In this document: positions 52,801 to 62,210 of the stretch, piece after piece | Position numbering within the stretch: the stretch's first letter is position 1 | How the letters are laid out: the number at the start of each line of letters is the position of its first letter | From: Micrasema longulum | Lineage: Eukaryota; Arthropoda; Insecta; Trichoptera; Brachycentridae | Reading direction: 5' to 3' | DNA length: 64,000 nucleotides | Assembly (NCBI GenBank): GCA_022494885.1 | Contig: JAGVSM010001368.1 | Coordinates: forward strand, 62,001-126,000 | The notes under the pieces: generated by a model | Databases searched by the model: none | Told to the model about the DNA's origin: nothing | Seen by the model: the letters and a program-made list of their open reading frames with translations, nothing else | Position numbers and translations under genes: made by a program

Positions 52801-53945
52801 CTCCTGTCCAAGAGGAACAGCTTTCGACTCTCGGGCAAGAAAGTGTATCATTGAATCCAAGGCTATATGGTAAAGCAGATAAGCTACTTTTAACTATTAT
52901 TCGTTGTTTTATTTTGATTCTTGTTTAATTTATTTATGTAGGGGTAATTTATGTTGATAAAACAGGTTGATATTGAAGTTAAATCATGTTTGCGAAGTGT
53001 TAAAGGAAGCTGAATCATTGTGCTAAATTTAAATCTTTAAGTGCATTGCAGTTATTTGATGTTTGTGAAAGCAAATTATCCTACCAAATCCCAAAAGGAA
53101 CACTCTCACACTACCAGAAGTCAAACTCTAGAGGATGGGTCATGGGGTCTATCACAAACTCTGAATTCAGGCAAAGAAATGTCAGGTTTCTGGGCCCCAA
53201 AATATTTAATATGTAACATTGTAAAACCATGACCTGGATTCAATAAAAAAAAACAGTAAAAATTGGTTACTGTGTTTAGGTCAAGAAAAATCGGAAAATT
53301 TGTTCAAAATACATTCTTAAATAATAAATGGTATAAATTATAATTGTATAACTGTATAGTAAATTAACTAGTGGGTAGTAATGTTGTTGTTTATTTTTGC
53401 ATAAAAATGTCTGCCTTAAAACAGGTTGTACCTAGTTAGGCAGACTAGACATGATCCAGAGAAATCTATTACCTAAGTGTATGTAGAAGATAAAGTAATT
53501 TTTATTTTGTTTATGAATTATGATTTTTATTATTATTATTAATCGCGGATGAAGAATACAGTTCTGTATAAGTAATAGAACCAGAACCCGAGACGAATTC
53601 TTTTGACTCGATGTTAATCCCTACCCTTAATACAGAATTCGTAAAAATAATACCACTCAAAATAATTTCATTTAACGAAAACAATCCAGATTTGCTGAAA
53701 TTTAAGTACAAATGCAGTACCCTAGGCATCACTGGCTACGAATAAGGTAATATTGACGACGAATATTACTACTATATATATGTCCGAGTTCATTATGTGA
53801 AATAGAGGTTATGATTGATTTATTTATCAACTGTTTTTTTATGTCTTTTTTTTTTTTACTGACGAATAATTAATGTACACAAATTATTTTTTTGGTTGAT
53901 AGTATCAATATTTAACTAACCCGATTTTTTTAATTTTTCAGCTGA
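40656..53945 (+). CDS. Secreted mucin-like protein with three C-terminal CBM14 chitin-binding domains
   Basis: The inferred join is 40656-40809, 45144-45193, 45275-46868, 49335-49523, 50001-50125, 50375-50504, 52692-52869 and 53942-53945, all GT-AG and in frame, giving 807 residues. It opens with a signal peptide (MFMYFCVFLSVFGPSLVF). A linker to about residue 600 is rich in Thr, Ser, Asn, Glu and Lys, with degenerate repeats. CBM14 domains follow at about 607-656, 666-717 and 756-807, each with six Cys at nearly equal spacing (7 residues between Cys 5 and Cys 6 in all three). CBM14 binds chitin outside the cell, and the long hydroxylated linker suggests O-glycosylation, as in peritrophins or cuticular mucins. 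I do not recognise an exact ortholog. The large introns hold LINEs and SINEs. An unspliced end would stop at 52,871-52,873 instead. Confidence 0.82.
41655..41755. repeat. Foldback repeat family C, partial
   Basis: GCATTTAGAAGGCTTATGAT, TTGTCATTGGTTGGTTTAAG and TAGCCACTTAATACACC match the shared core of the family. It abuts the SINE at 41,752. Confidence 0.6.
41752..42333 (-). mobile_element. SINE family 1 interrupted by a MITE
   Basis: On the minus strand the head reads GTCGATCTCGCAGTGTAGTG GTCAGCGCG with B box GGTTCGATTCC. Its body and 3' end lie at 41,760-42,030, separated from the head by the 232-bp insertion 42,033-42,264. Confidence 0.8.
42033..42264. mobile_element. 232-bp MITE nested in a SINE
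   Basis: The ends are inverted: CCCGATTACAATCGGAAGTT at the left, and the right end reads CCCCGATTACAATGGGAAGT on the minus strand. The interior is A+T-rich with no coding. The intact SINE at 61,951-62,210 gives the uninterrupted target. Confidence 0.8.
42535..42870 (+). other. Unassigned open frame in mucin-like intron 1
   Basis: About 110 codons are open (NCILAQNRVVAIDRTSLYKS, MKGDLLKRVLPARIICEAKH, MGKVVYFKFCNVLPVKQLCD). I recognise no family, and it has no ATG-initiated signal peptide or CBM14 pattern. It runs into the LINE tail at 42,870, so it may be transposon-derived. Kept only as unexplained. Confidence 0.2.
42870..43190 (+). mobile_element. CR1-like LINE 3' end (empty-site copy)
   Basis: RSFPKLQITSERTLNCVFSR LFNDLQQTIINMKDL parallels the tail at 24,218 and keeps the uninterrupted TTTAGACTTAGTGGG where that copy has MITEs. 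It ends in an A-rich tail near 43,190. Confidence 0.8.
43600..44345 (-). mobile_element. Jockey-like LINE C-terminus
   Basis: The minus strand is open from 44,334 to 43,783. YHEINSLKNRRIMLDQLFLF, KLINNKIDSPNLLERLLFRV, PSRPTRQNLLFYTENASTNY and CDQYNNIFTEADIFCDNVCK match the usual C-terminal block of jockey-like reverse transcriptases. The 3' UTR runs to 43,600 with an ATTTATTTATTTTATTAGG end in plus orientation. Confidence 0.78.
44375..44770 (-). mobile_element. LINE C-terminus, second lineage
   Basis: Minus-strand residues KTEFWKKIDRNQHEHDHNSR EKNKIRLPFRKKAKSQ contain the HDHNTR-like motif seen at the end of many insect LINE polyproteins. It lies directly beyond the previous LINE, so the two may be nested. 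Confidence 0.6.
45144..45193 (+). CDS. Mucin-like gene exon 2
   Basis: TTTGCAG then 50 bases coding for GSLQQWFPVAYLSSPFQ, then donor GTAAAA. The shared Gly codon (G + GA) fits exon 1, and phase 0 fits exon 3. It is short but both junctions are strong. Confidence 0.7.
45275..46868 (+). CDS. Mucin-like gene exon 3 (repetitive Thr/Ser/Asn/Glu linker)
   Basis: TTTTTTTAG precedes SQRISQNTQTYLPPWTFPGN, and the frame stays open for 1,594 bases to donor GTAAGT at 46,869. The linker contains three degenerate units of about 73 residues opening SESET, SEFET and SESET (45,608, 45,824, 46,049), each followed by an N-P-x-x-x-x-E-S motif. Later YFDTSTEISR and YFDTTTEVSQ repeat. Only one Cys occurs. Long antisense frames here are composition artefacts. 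Confidence 0.85.
47140..47975 (-). mobile_element. Jockey-like LINE, C-terminal reverse transcriptase with one stop
   Basis: The minus-strand frame is open from about 47,970 to 47,241 except for a TAG at 47,762-47,760. Motifs in order: DGVKLERASTSKDLGVLLDA, LKMLGFVLRNSKIFSNT, TLYNSLVRSRLELSSIIWSP, LMVERVQKKILRYLYLKECG, FLLGMLGYHSLWRRRDVHL, CRTNLPMVMPVDRAILLLNR. Recent 5'-truncated insertion in intron 3 of the mucin-like gene. A relative is at 8,590. Confidence 0.87.
48510..49020 (+). repeat. Interspersed repeat family A, copy 2
   Basis: It matches 10,011-10,530 over its whole length (CACACGTTTTGTATATCCGA, CATTTCTTAGGCATCCAGAT, CATGTCAAATTATGTTAATG, TTGAGTTGTTGTAACTCCTG). The upstream 200 bases, with the duplicated phrase TCTAGATTC.GCCTCTT, may extend this copy. 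Confidence 0.82.
49155..49200. repeat. CATTTA / CATTTT microsatellite
   Basis: Tandem hexamers ACATTT then ATTTTC over about 45 bases, 135 bases before exon 4 of the mucin-like gene. Confidence 0.9.
49335..49523 (+). CDS. Mucin-like gene exon 4 (CBM14 domain 1)
   Basis: TTGTTATAG then REDLTKYCKTVRGQFSSPFS, CATFINCWDGEAKEQECGPR, QLWDERGYCNHPYEVNCGDR, with donor GTAAAT at 49,524. All six cysteines of one CBM14 domain sit in this exon, spaced 12, 5, 9, 11 and 7. The aromatic residue before Cys 3 (F-x-x-C) is typical of chitin binding. Confidence 0.93.
49544..49680 (+). mobile_element. SINE family 1, 5' part
   Basis: It starts CGGCGTCGTGGTGTAATGGT with the A box GTGTAATGGTCAGC and B box GGTTCGATTCC, then GATCCCTGGACTAGCATCTG and AAGCGTAAGACAGATCATTA, where the copy stops. 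It sits 20 bases after exon 4. Confidence 0.88.
49700..49806 (-). mobile_element. SINE-like element, third tRNA-derived head
   Basis: The minus strand reads GCGGCCTCCATAATATAGTG ATTAAGGTGC, then GGCTCGATTCTC as B box. It faces the preceding SINE. It is short and degenerate, and the family has no second copy in the window. Confidence 0.5.
50001..50125 (+). CDS. Mucin-like gene exon 5 (first part of CBM14 domain 2)
   Basis: TTTTGTAG then LKTCQDDPYGTYINPKNC and SEFYVCDADMPNLFQCPEGL HYNE, with donor GTGAGT at 50,126 (phase 0). It holds Cys 1-4 of domain 2. Confidence 0.93.
50205..50290. repeat. Arm of foldback repeat family C
   Basis: TTAATCCCTAAGGAGTGAAA, TACAGCCTTGTCTACAAACA and GCTTAAAATATTACTG match the reversed arm of the family. 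Single arm only. Confidence 0.5.
50375..50504 (+). CDS. Mucin-like gene exon 6 (end of CBM14 domain 2, linker)
   Basis: TTTTTTTAG then NLGVCDYPYKVKCEVNETES, NTSTITPSPTNDNNKYEK and IIKIKT, with donor GTAACA at 50,505. It holds Cys 5 and 6 and a Thr/Ser/Asn-rich linker to domain 3. Confidence 0.9.
50560..50780 (-). mobile_element. LINE 3' UTR (same family as 6,276-7,095)
   Basis: The minus strand matches 6,960-7,090: CTGCGATACGATCCCACTTG, CTATTTAATGATGC and CACAAACACACC. No coding left. Confidence 0.65.
50840..50905 (+). mobile_element. LINE 3' tail (ATTGGCGGG type)
   Basis: ACATTGGCGGGTTTATTGCC AAATGG...CCAACCAATAAAATAAAAG is repeated at 60,328-60,383 (ATTGGCGGGCTCTTTGCCAA). These are the last bases of one retroposon family. 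Confidence 0.55.
51040..51250 (-). mobile_element. LINE 3' end (LKKHLLSLP family)
   Basis: The minus strand codes for HAARLWNDFPSTIKDFYYS and then SRLKKHLLSLP stop (about 51,070), the same end as at 8,812-8,990. Frameshift in between. Confidence 0.7.
51852..52539 (+). repeat. Interspersed repeat family B, copy 4
   Basis: It starts ACTAGCTGACTCAACAAACG TTGTCCTGCC and ends GTACAGAGGAATTATATATA TATAAAG, 688 bp. It lies in intron 6, about 150 bases before exon 7. Confidence 0.85.
52692..52869 (+). CDS. Mucin-like gene exon 7 (CBM14 domain 3, Cys 1-5)
   Basis: TTTTTTTTCAG then GLIETTIWCKSGSITRYNNN, GCNSISLCNPNSFMQKLSCP, RGTAFDSRARKCIIESKAI and two bases TG before GTAAAG. Reading through gives W and TAA at once, leaving the domain one cysteine short. 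Splicing at TG|GTAAAG to exon 8 gives TGC, a Cys at the expected distance. I prefer the spliced form, but the read-through form cannot be excluded. Confidence 0.85.
53942..53945 (+). CDS. Mucin-like gene exon 8, coding part (C then TGA)
   Basis: A strong acceptor, CGATTTTTTTAATTTTTCAG, ends at 53,941 and is followed by CTGA. Joined to TG of exon 7 it makes TGC TGA: Cys and stop. The 3' UTR would follow. No perfect AATAAA is seen in the next 250 bases, which weakens the case slightly. Confidence 0.5.
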
Positions 53946-54224
53946 ATTCAATTTGAAAATATCCAAGACTCGAACCAAATTCATGGAAAGTTATAAAACT
54001 AAAATGATTTATAAACCTACTGATTAGTTCTTTATGTTGACTACAGGCGGAGGAAAATTCGAAACGAAAAAGAAAAATTAAGCTTCAATTAATTAAATTA
54101 AGCAAATTTTTGTGTATCACAATGAGAAAATGTAATACTTCGGGGTTCATTTGTAATTGCACTTTTTCACTTAGCCTTAATTTTTTTATCTAAATTTATT
54201 GCAAAAGAGACAGAATTTTTTTTT

Positions 54225-55045
54225 TGAGACTGGAATATTGAAGTATAGACATTTATAGGGCTTATGACCTGTCATTGGTAGGTTTATGTGGCTACTTTAT
54301 ACACTGTGTAACACTTACTATTCTCAACAATATTTTGATTTTATCCTAATTTTTGTAGACAAGGACTAGATTTAACTCCCTGGGGAACTGTTTATATTAA
54401 CATATTACAACAGAGATGAATAACATTTAAGAGAAGGTAATTTAGAAGTCTAGGCATCTACAGGGCTTATGACCTGTCAGTGGCTGGTTTAAGTGACTTC
54501 ATCTCTGTTGCAATATTGTTAATATAAACAGCTCCCCAGGGAGTTGAATCCAGTTCTTGTCTACAAAAATTTGGACAAGCTCAAAATATTTTTGATAAAT
54601 CCACCTGGTCCATGAAGAAGTATAGAAATTGAAAAATAAGATTTTCAGGCGTTGCCTAGTATGTAGGTGAAATAATTCAATAAGATGAATCTCACCCGCA
54701 TTAATAAAGGTTTTAGCTCTTCAACTTCACCAACATCAACAGATGAGAGAATTGAAGGAATATAGATGTTCAAATATGGGCAGAATGGTGAATGTTATAC
54801 AGTGTGTAAAGACAGGTCATAAGCCCTTTAGATACCCAGACTTCTATATTACCTTCCCTTAAATGTTCTTCATCTCTGTTGTAATATGTTAATTTACTAT
54901 TCTGTTTATGCTTAAATATCCACGTTTCCTCAACTCTTCCATCTATTGACTTTTGTGAAGTAAAAGAGCTTATGTGGGTGAAATTCATCCGGCTGAACCA
55001 ATTCTACTACTAGGCAACGCCTGAAAACAATTTTCCATTTTTTAT
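54225..55045. repeat. Foldback repeat family C, copy 6 cluster
   Basis: Several arms in both orientations: GACCTGTCATTGGTAGGTTT, ACTCCCTGGGGAACTGTTTA, GCTCCCCAGGGAGTTGAATC, ATCCACCTGGTCCATGAAGA, GAATATAGATGTTCAAATAT. The array is about 820 bp and lies downstream of the mucin-like gene. Confidence 0.8.
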
Positions 55046-55987
55046 AATTTTTCTTACACCAGTTAATTAATTTAACAATGCTTCGAGTATGTCCAAATGT
55101 TTTTTTAAAGCTTCGAAGATATTTTTAAGATTAAGAGAATTTAAATATATTTGAGAATTTTAGATATTTGTGATAAACAGTCCCACAAACACGTTTTTAT
55201 GCGAAATTAGTGTTTTGTCTTCTACAGTCAAACGCCATTTATAATAATTATTGGCTTAGGTACCAATTTGTGGGCAAAGTAAAAAAATAAATATGTGTAT
55301 TTAAAATGTGTTCTGTTTATTTTATTTATTTTTGTGTGTTTTTTAAACTTCAAAGAAGTTTAGTGCTACTGGAAATTGGATATAAAAAATATTTATTGCG
55401 CCCGGTAAAAATTTGAGAATTAAATTATACGGCACAGTTACTTGAAAATGTATGAAAAAAATCATTTTAATAAAATCAAACTACTTTGAGCGACGCCAAC
55501 AGTCCGGATCAACCAAAATTGAGTGTTGTTATAAATCTTTTGTTTACAGGAAGCAAAATCTCAAGTAATTTTCTAGAGTGATTTCAAAATTACGAAACTT
55601 GTACACCGTAGATATTTAATATATTTATTATACCTGTTAATTTTATATTGTGTTGGTAGCATTATTTTGAGTGACAGATTCTTCTTTTTAACATTTAGTT
55701 GATTTTCATTCGGTTTACAACAGAGGCACGAAGGGCCGACCAATTGATGCCGAATTTCCAGGCATGTAAAAATATTCATGTTTAAACGTGCTAGCTTTAT
55801 ATATGTATGTAGATTTATCGATAGGTGCAATGAAAGCAGTAAATTTATGTTTTTAAATAACGTCAATTTTTTTAACCAAGTACATTAACAAAAAAAGTAA
55901 TTATCCGTTCATCAAAGCCAAAAAATATTTTGTTTTTCAAAGTGCGAAGGAGAAAAGAGGCCGCAAGACCTCTTAAACGGACCCAGT
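55046..55987. other. Downstream A+T-rich sequence without recognised gene
   Basis: No exon, SINE box or TIR pair recognised. The 97-codon minus-strand frame at 55,573-55,866 has no family motif or composition shift. Confidence 0.45.
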
Positions 55988-56125
55988 GGCTTTATGCTGT
56001 TACCGTAAATTCATTCGTTTCGTATGAGAGGGAACGCGAGCAAAATATGGTTTTGAATGCGTTGGAATGAGATGGATATATGACGAACGAACGAATTTAC
56101 GAAACGAATTTGTGACAGAATAAGC
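55988..56125. mobile_element. Small MITE, 138 bp
   Basis: The left end GGCTTTATGCTGTTACCGTA and the right end (minus strand) GGCTTATTCTGTCACAAATT are inverted repeats. Both arms are followed by AAATTCRTTCGTTTCG-like words. The inside has CpG-rich CGAACGAACGAATT. Confidence 0.6.
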
Positions 56126-57586
56126 CTGCAGATAATTAGGCGGGACTTACAATGTATATGCATGTGCAATAAATTTACTAGTGAATAAATTAAATAAATA
56201 TCAATAAGATCTGTACAAGTTCCGGGTATTTGGAATTATAATTTGTTTTTATTATTTATTTTTTTATTTCATCGATTGTGTATAGGCTAACATATTATTA
56301 TTTTAAAATATATTTAGTACCTATGCTGAGGTTTACTTTTATATGTGTTTATTTATAACAGTGGTAAAGCAAATCTAGACCACGCTTTTAGCATCTCATA
56401 CATATATTATACACAATACAAATGACGTTGAGTACCTACCTACAATTGAAGACCTGATCCATCCTTTAACATTTTTCTTGATGTGACATTTTGTTATTCC
56501 TTTAGTAAGATACTGAAGGACCACACAGTGAATAGGGATAAATTAATACGCCAAATGCTTTTTTAATTATATTTTTATTATAAAATTTCATCGTATAAAA
56601 TATCATTGTCATTTCGATTAATTCGCCCCATCAAAACACATTTAAACTGAAAATAAAAAAGTTTTTAATATTCGGTAATTAATACTTGGCTTAAAATTAA
56701 AATCTCAGCATAAACATATGACTTTCACCCGACATTTTGTATACAATACTTTTGTAAAGAGGTATATTTCTCCTGGTCTAAAAATGATTGACACATAATT
56801 AAATAAAATATTAAATCATATTCTAGTATAGCTATATCTAATATCATCACCTGAAAATTTGTGAAACAAAATGCCTCAACTGTATTTAAGTTACAAATAA
56901 ATAAAAACAAGAGATTCATGGGTATAATTAGTTGGCGTAAAGAGACGGCATGAGAAGGGAATTGTGGTGAAGAGGATAAATTAATGGCAGAGGAGAATCA
57001 AAAAATATTTAGTTTCAGTGCTGATAATGTTTGTGATCGTTGTACATCTTCAAATATAATTTTATAAAGTAAATATGAATGAGCCTTGTAAATGCCTAGA
57101 CCTAAATATTCCTTTCGTTAAAATTTTAACCATCTTTGTTGTAACTTGTAAGAATTATTAGCTATATCTTAAAAAGACAAAATAGATACTATCATTATTC
57201 TTTCGTTTTCGTCGATAAACTGTATTTTCTTAGATGCATTTTTGTACATATTTACATAGAATTCATAATTTAAAAACTGAAAATTGATTTTACATTTTTT
57301 TATAAAATTTCAGTTATTTGTCTTTCGTTGTACTTTATTTCACAAAGCATCAGCTGATGATTTAAAAAAAATAAAACTTATTACTCTTATAAAATCTTAA
57401 TTACTTAAGCTCACTTGTGTGAGGCGTGGCGTTTGCATTATTACATAATATTACAATGTTGAATAAAATGGTTTAAAAATGCTAGTAAAAAGTTTCATTA
57501 CAAAAGCTATGATTTAAAAAGCAGTTTAGGTTTAACCATTTAACCCACCAGACTCACTCGAGTTGCATATAAGCATAATCCACCAA

Positions 57587-57931
57587 CTGAGTTTTGAATG
57601 CGACCTCTGATTGACCAATCTATGGCTTTCTTCGCACGATTTTCGTGACTCTACCTGGAGACTGCGTGGTAGTAAGGAAATATATGGCGTTATAAATATA
57701 TCAAAATATACGCTTAGATACTGCAATAAAAACTAAAATGTTTTTATTGAGTGACGTTAGTAGGCGCTATAAAGGGGCAACTTTGAGGTTTTTGACCAGC
57801 GATTTTATTGTTCTTCAACCAAATTAATCGCTCTCGAGCACACATATAAATTTTACCCCCTGAGTTGCAGTTCGTGGCAAAGCCAATTATGAGAGTTTTT
57901 TGACAAATTAGAGGTCGCATTCAAAACTCAG
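57587..57931. repeat. Inverted repeat pair, 345 bp apart
   Basis: CTGAGTTTTGAATGCGACCT CTGATT at 57,587-57,612 is inverted at 57,906-57,931 with one mismatch in 26. Possibly the ends of a small DNA element. No coding inside. Confidence 0.7.
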
Positions 57932-58417
57932 TCACTGCGCTGAATTTTTGCGGGTATTTTACACAAACTTTTCAATGTAATATAAATTGCATGTTTATAA
58001 GACACGTACTACGTTGTTAAGTTAAAAAAATCTTACTTCCAGTAATTTGTTTAGAATAAAGGAATAATTTCCTCGTTGATTTTGGGCGCATGTAGCTCCT
58101 CAAAACATTAAGTATAACTTTAAACACAGAATATAAATAAACAGTGAAGTAGCAAAAACATTAAACAATAAATCACTAGTATGAAAATAATTACATATTA
58201 GTTACTTTCTAAATTATGTAATATTTAAAATTTATCAATTAATAGTTTTCATTTTAGAGTAATCGAATTAAGTTTTAGCAGCAAATTTTGGATTTACATT
58301 CTTTATGGACCAGCATTTTTAAACCAAATTTTCTCTACGTCCATAAATGCTAGATTATTACAAAAAGTGACTGATGAGCCTCAATTTTTGGCAATTTCCT
58401 CCTTCTCCGTCATCTCC

Positions 58418-58478
58418 TCACTTCCTAAAGCCAAGCTTCTTCAGAGCCTTCAAGTCCACGTCTCCGTAGTAATCCTCA
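58418..58478 (-). CDS. Candidate last exon of a minus-strand gene
   Basis: After TTTTTGTTTTTTTCCAAAAATAG-type acceptor bases ending at 58,479, the minus strand reads (T)EDYYGDVDLKALKKLGFRK and a stop at 58,420-58,418. The G+C content jumps relative to its surroundings, as for the proven exons. The codons continue open upstream for some 45 more residues, so it could also be a longer exon. No partner exon was found to 64,000, so the rest may lie past the right edge. I do not recognise the family. Confidence 0.3.
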
Positions 58479-58619
58479 CTATTTTTGGAAAAAAACAAAA
58501 ATTTAATAACATAATTAGGGTCGTGCAGAGCATAATGTTCGGCCAAAATCCACTTGCTCAGTACTATGCGAAGAAGCCTATTTTTAGATACCCGCAAAGG
58601 TTTGCTTTCGATCAAAAGA

Positions 58620-61600
58620 AACTTAGCCGGAACACCTTGCTAGAATGAACCTCTTGCTAGAAACACCTTGCTAGAATGAAATTCCCTGAAACTTCTAGAT
58701 GCAGTTTCTGCAGTTCAGATAACGTAACACCAATACACATTTTATATCACAAAATAAATCGCATCTTAGGCGGACCACTGGTTCAACCTGTATGATTTAG
58801 CTTATTGTTGGGTTGAAGCTACTACTTCAGTTGGAAATTGACTTATTAAATAATGGAAAATTAATTATTAAACAGTATGTCTCAATGTTTTTTTTAATGT
58901 CTGAACTTGTTGAATTCTTAAGTACGATGTTATAGCACTGCGCCCAAAGGATTTTTTTGGCACAGACCTTTGAGGATTAATGTTGTTTGTGTATCACTGT
59001 TAAATTTACTTAAAAGTTTTAGGGGCATCAAAAAATATTATTAAAATAGATAAGGTATTACTCTCATACTATTTATTATCTTCATACAACATTGAATAAT
59101 GTAAAAAGACAAATAAAATTCCCATGCCACGATTGCTAATTGGAAATTTTAACAACCTTAACTGGTTGAAATATGTCTAAAAGTTAAAGCCATTTATCTC
59201 TAAATTTCTGTCATCACCTTGTAATGATTACACACTTCTGACGTATGTGTCGAGTTACTGCAACTCTCTCATTAAAATGTGTTACATACAACTTTTGTAT
59301 TGCAAAATTTTACGGGTAATTTGTGTATGGTTAAAAGAAACTATTTATAATTATTATGAACGCGTATTTAAAAACGATCAGTATCTGGTCGTGCATCCTT
59401 TTTGAAATTTTCTTATTTTTATTTTTGTATAAGACATTATGACGAGCTATACAATATAAAATAGGTAATTTCTTCCAATCAATAAATTCAATGAAGTGTT
59501 TTAATTTTTAGATTCTAGCAATATGCGTACATAAATAAATTAATTGGTTACTACTTTTCAAAAAGATATATGAGATAAAATAAGAGAAGCGTTAAAGAAA
59601 GAGATATTCAATTATTTTAAAGACGTTTTTTACTATTTGTTTTTTTTTTATTATGCTTTTAATTAAGTTTATTCTTATTCCCTGCAAGTTTTTTCTCGCC
59701 CTCCAAGCCAGTTTAAAAGGCTGGATTACTAAGTAGAAGGAAAGTACTTTCATGTGGATTGAAATTTCCTCTTCTGAGATCAGGTCTATTAAGTATTAGG
59801 CTAGATTTAGGTGGACACTGTATTCCTTTACTGTCATTCAGGAAGACTAGAATTCACTAGAGCAAATGCGGAGTGGAGCAAATGCGGCTCCTAAAACAAG
59901 TCACAGTCGATACACCCCACATAATCCTTTACATGATATTATAAACATATCAACTAAATAATGTTTTCCATTAAAGGTTATTTAATAGATGATTGAACAA
60001 ACAAATAAATTACTAACCCTTTTAAGTAAATATAAACCTTTTACATTATTATATTAATGTACTAGACCATGTGTATTTTGTGACTATGCTGCAGTGAGGG
60101 GTAAATGGAAGCTTATAAAGTTTCTGTGTTTTTTATTTCCGCGAGTTAGTTGTACAGCAATATAACATTTTTGCTGAATAAGAATTTAAAAAATATGGTC
60201 AAGAATATACAAAACAGAAGAAATGCAGTAGTCTTTATAAGCTGTTTCAGTAAAGGGGTAGGCTCTTTAATTGTAAAGGACTAGATTGTATTTATTGAAA
60301 AAAGCTTTTCGTGCATTTTTATTTTTGTATTGGCGGGCTCTTTGCCAAATGGCATTTTCTTTAAACCAATCAATAAAATAGGTGCGGGCTTTCTTACATC
60401 TTCAAGATTTACCAGTGGTCCTCAAAAAGGGGTTACTTTCATGATATAAAGTATATATGTGAGGTGTTTCATTATCTGGAGATGTGACATTTTGTCACCC
60501 GCTCAAAAATAGTCGATTGGGCACCTCGATTGTTTTGACATAATGCTATTCTTGAAAACCCTCCGACAATTTAATTACAAAGACGAATGAGAAATTTGCA
60601 ACCCTAACAGATCCGTATTTATCTATGGCCTATGGCTCTCCTGCCACACGTAAACTTTTATTGTTTCTTGTCAGACTTCTTCCGTTGAATATTTTGTATG
60701 TTATGGAATATTATGAAACAATAAAAGAAAATGTTTTACTGAGACACTGCAACATTTATAATTATTATTTGCCTTTGACGTAACACATATCTACATGTTA
60801 TTAGAAATATTTCTCGTGCATTTAATAGATTTTAAAAACATTGTATAATATACGAGTATATCTCAAATACGACGAGCGATGAAAAAATTTAAAATCATGT
60901 TTCCAGTGAAACTTCATTTGATAATGGATTAAAAATAAGTACATTTGTATTTGTTGCACATTTGTTGATACGTCATCATTATAATATTGATCAGTATTGT
61001 TATTATTGTTAATATCGATCAGTATTTAGGTTAAATACAACAAAAATACATACTCGTCATTCAAACATAAATGCCGAACTTTCTACAAGAAGGAAGTTTG
61101 ACAGCTGAAGTTTCGATGTCGCATTCGATTGTCAATGTGCTTTGGGGCACTCGAGATAAAGTCGATTGGTTTTCAATCGACTGCATTCGTATGGGTGGTT
61201 CAAGAATGCTGCCACTCGTCGAATTACGGAAGTGGCATACGATTCTAAAGACGAATTAGTCCAGCGCAAGGTCCCAGCTCTGGATTACCAATATCTAGAG
61301 ATTTCAGAAAGATTTATTTTATCAAGGTGTTAATTCAGTATGAAGTGCCATAAGGGCTCAAGTGATAACCTTCAATGTGGTTTTCTTCTTCTGTCAACCA
61401 TACCCTCATTTTGAGTTGCATGAGTAAACCAATTGAAGCTAATCTTGAGCATTGCTCCCATTTATTATTTAAGACTAAAAATTATTCAGTAAAAGATAAA
61501 AGTACCTCTTTTAGGCAGTATTCAATGTGAACCTTTTAGGAAATTAATCCCAGGGTCTTACAAAAAAGATCATTACCTATACACTACATTAAGGGTATTG
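58620..61600. other. Mostly unique A+T-rich sequence
   Basis: Only small items are seen: a repeated ACACCTTGCTAGAATGA near 58,630 and 58,661, a LINE 3' tail at 60,328-60,383, and a G+C-richer segment at 61,070-61,290. The last has a 62-codon plus-strand frame (MPNFLQEGSLTAEVSMSHSI) and the palindrome GTCGATTGGTTTTCAATCGAC-like stem at 61,160-61,180. No supported gene. Confidence 0.4.
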
Positions 61601-61699
61601 GCATATTTGCATACTTAATAACATTATGAAAAGGAGTTTTTTCAGTTTTTTATTGAAATTAAATTAAAAATGAGAAAATACTCCATTTTTTCTTTAATC

Positions 61700-61805
61700 G
61701 TAAATTCCGTTCTAGTGTTAAACATATTGTGGTCGAGTGGGGTTCGTAACTCGGACCCCCTGATCAGGAATCTGTGGCAATACCCACGGGATCACAACCC
61801 GTCTA
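61700..61805 (-). mobile_element. SINE family 2, head fragment
   Basis: The minus strand reads ACGGGTTGTGATCCCGTGGG, then GGGGTCCGAGTTACGAACCC C. It parallels 22,890-22,975. Confidence 0.6.
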
Positions 61806-61950
61806 AAAGTATTTTTAATTTTGCTTGATATTAATAAATATTTACAGTCGGAAATCATTTCGGAATTATGAAAATAAAAAAGAAATGCAAACATTAATAA
61901 ATCATTAATGTGTATTTTTTAAATTAATTTGTGTTTTGCAACTAAAATAT

Positions 61951-62210
61951 CATCATTCCCTTTCCGCACCTAATGGTGCATAGGGAACTACATTACATTA
62001 GTACACCAATATCAACGTATCTTGATATTTTTTTTACATGAAGTTAAGATGATCAGTCTTACGCTTCAGGTACCAGTCCAGAGACTATGAAATATTCTGG
62101 TGTGAAAATACTCTTTTAAATAAATATTTCATGTCAACCATGTCAGGAATCGAACCCGAGACCTCTTGCATGGTAGGCAAACGCGCTGACCATTACACCA
62201 CGAGGCCGAC
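61951..62210 (-). mobile_element. SINE family 1, full-length copy (260 bp)
   Basis: The minus strand starts GTCGGCCTCGTGGTGTAATG GTCAGCGCG (A box), has GGTTCGATTCC (B box), then the body and the end CCATTAGGTGCGGAAAGGGA ATGATG. It is the best complete copy and defines the family here. A mutated anticodon region and the lack of a tRNA 3' half argue against a working tRNA. Confidence 0.9.

Noticed and set aside
53041..53232. 63-codon plus-strand frame as an extra exon of the mucin-like gene
   Set aside because: No cysteine pattern and it lies in the inferred last intron. AATAAA-like bases at 53,240 could be an alternative poly(A) site for the read-through form, but nothing supports coding.
62150..62210. 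A functional tRNA gene
   Set aside because: A and B boxes are present but the element continues as a SINE body shared with three other copies. No full cloverleaf or tRNA 3' end is seen.
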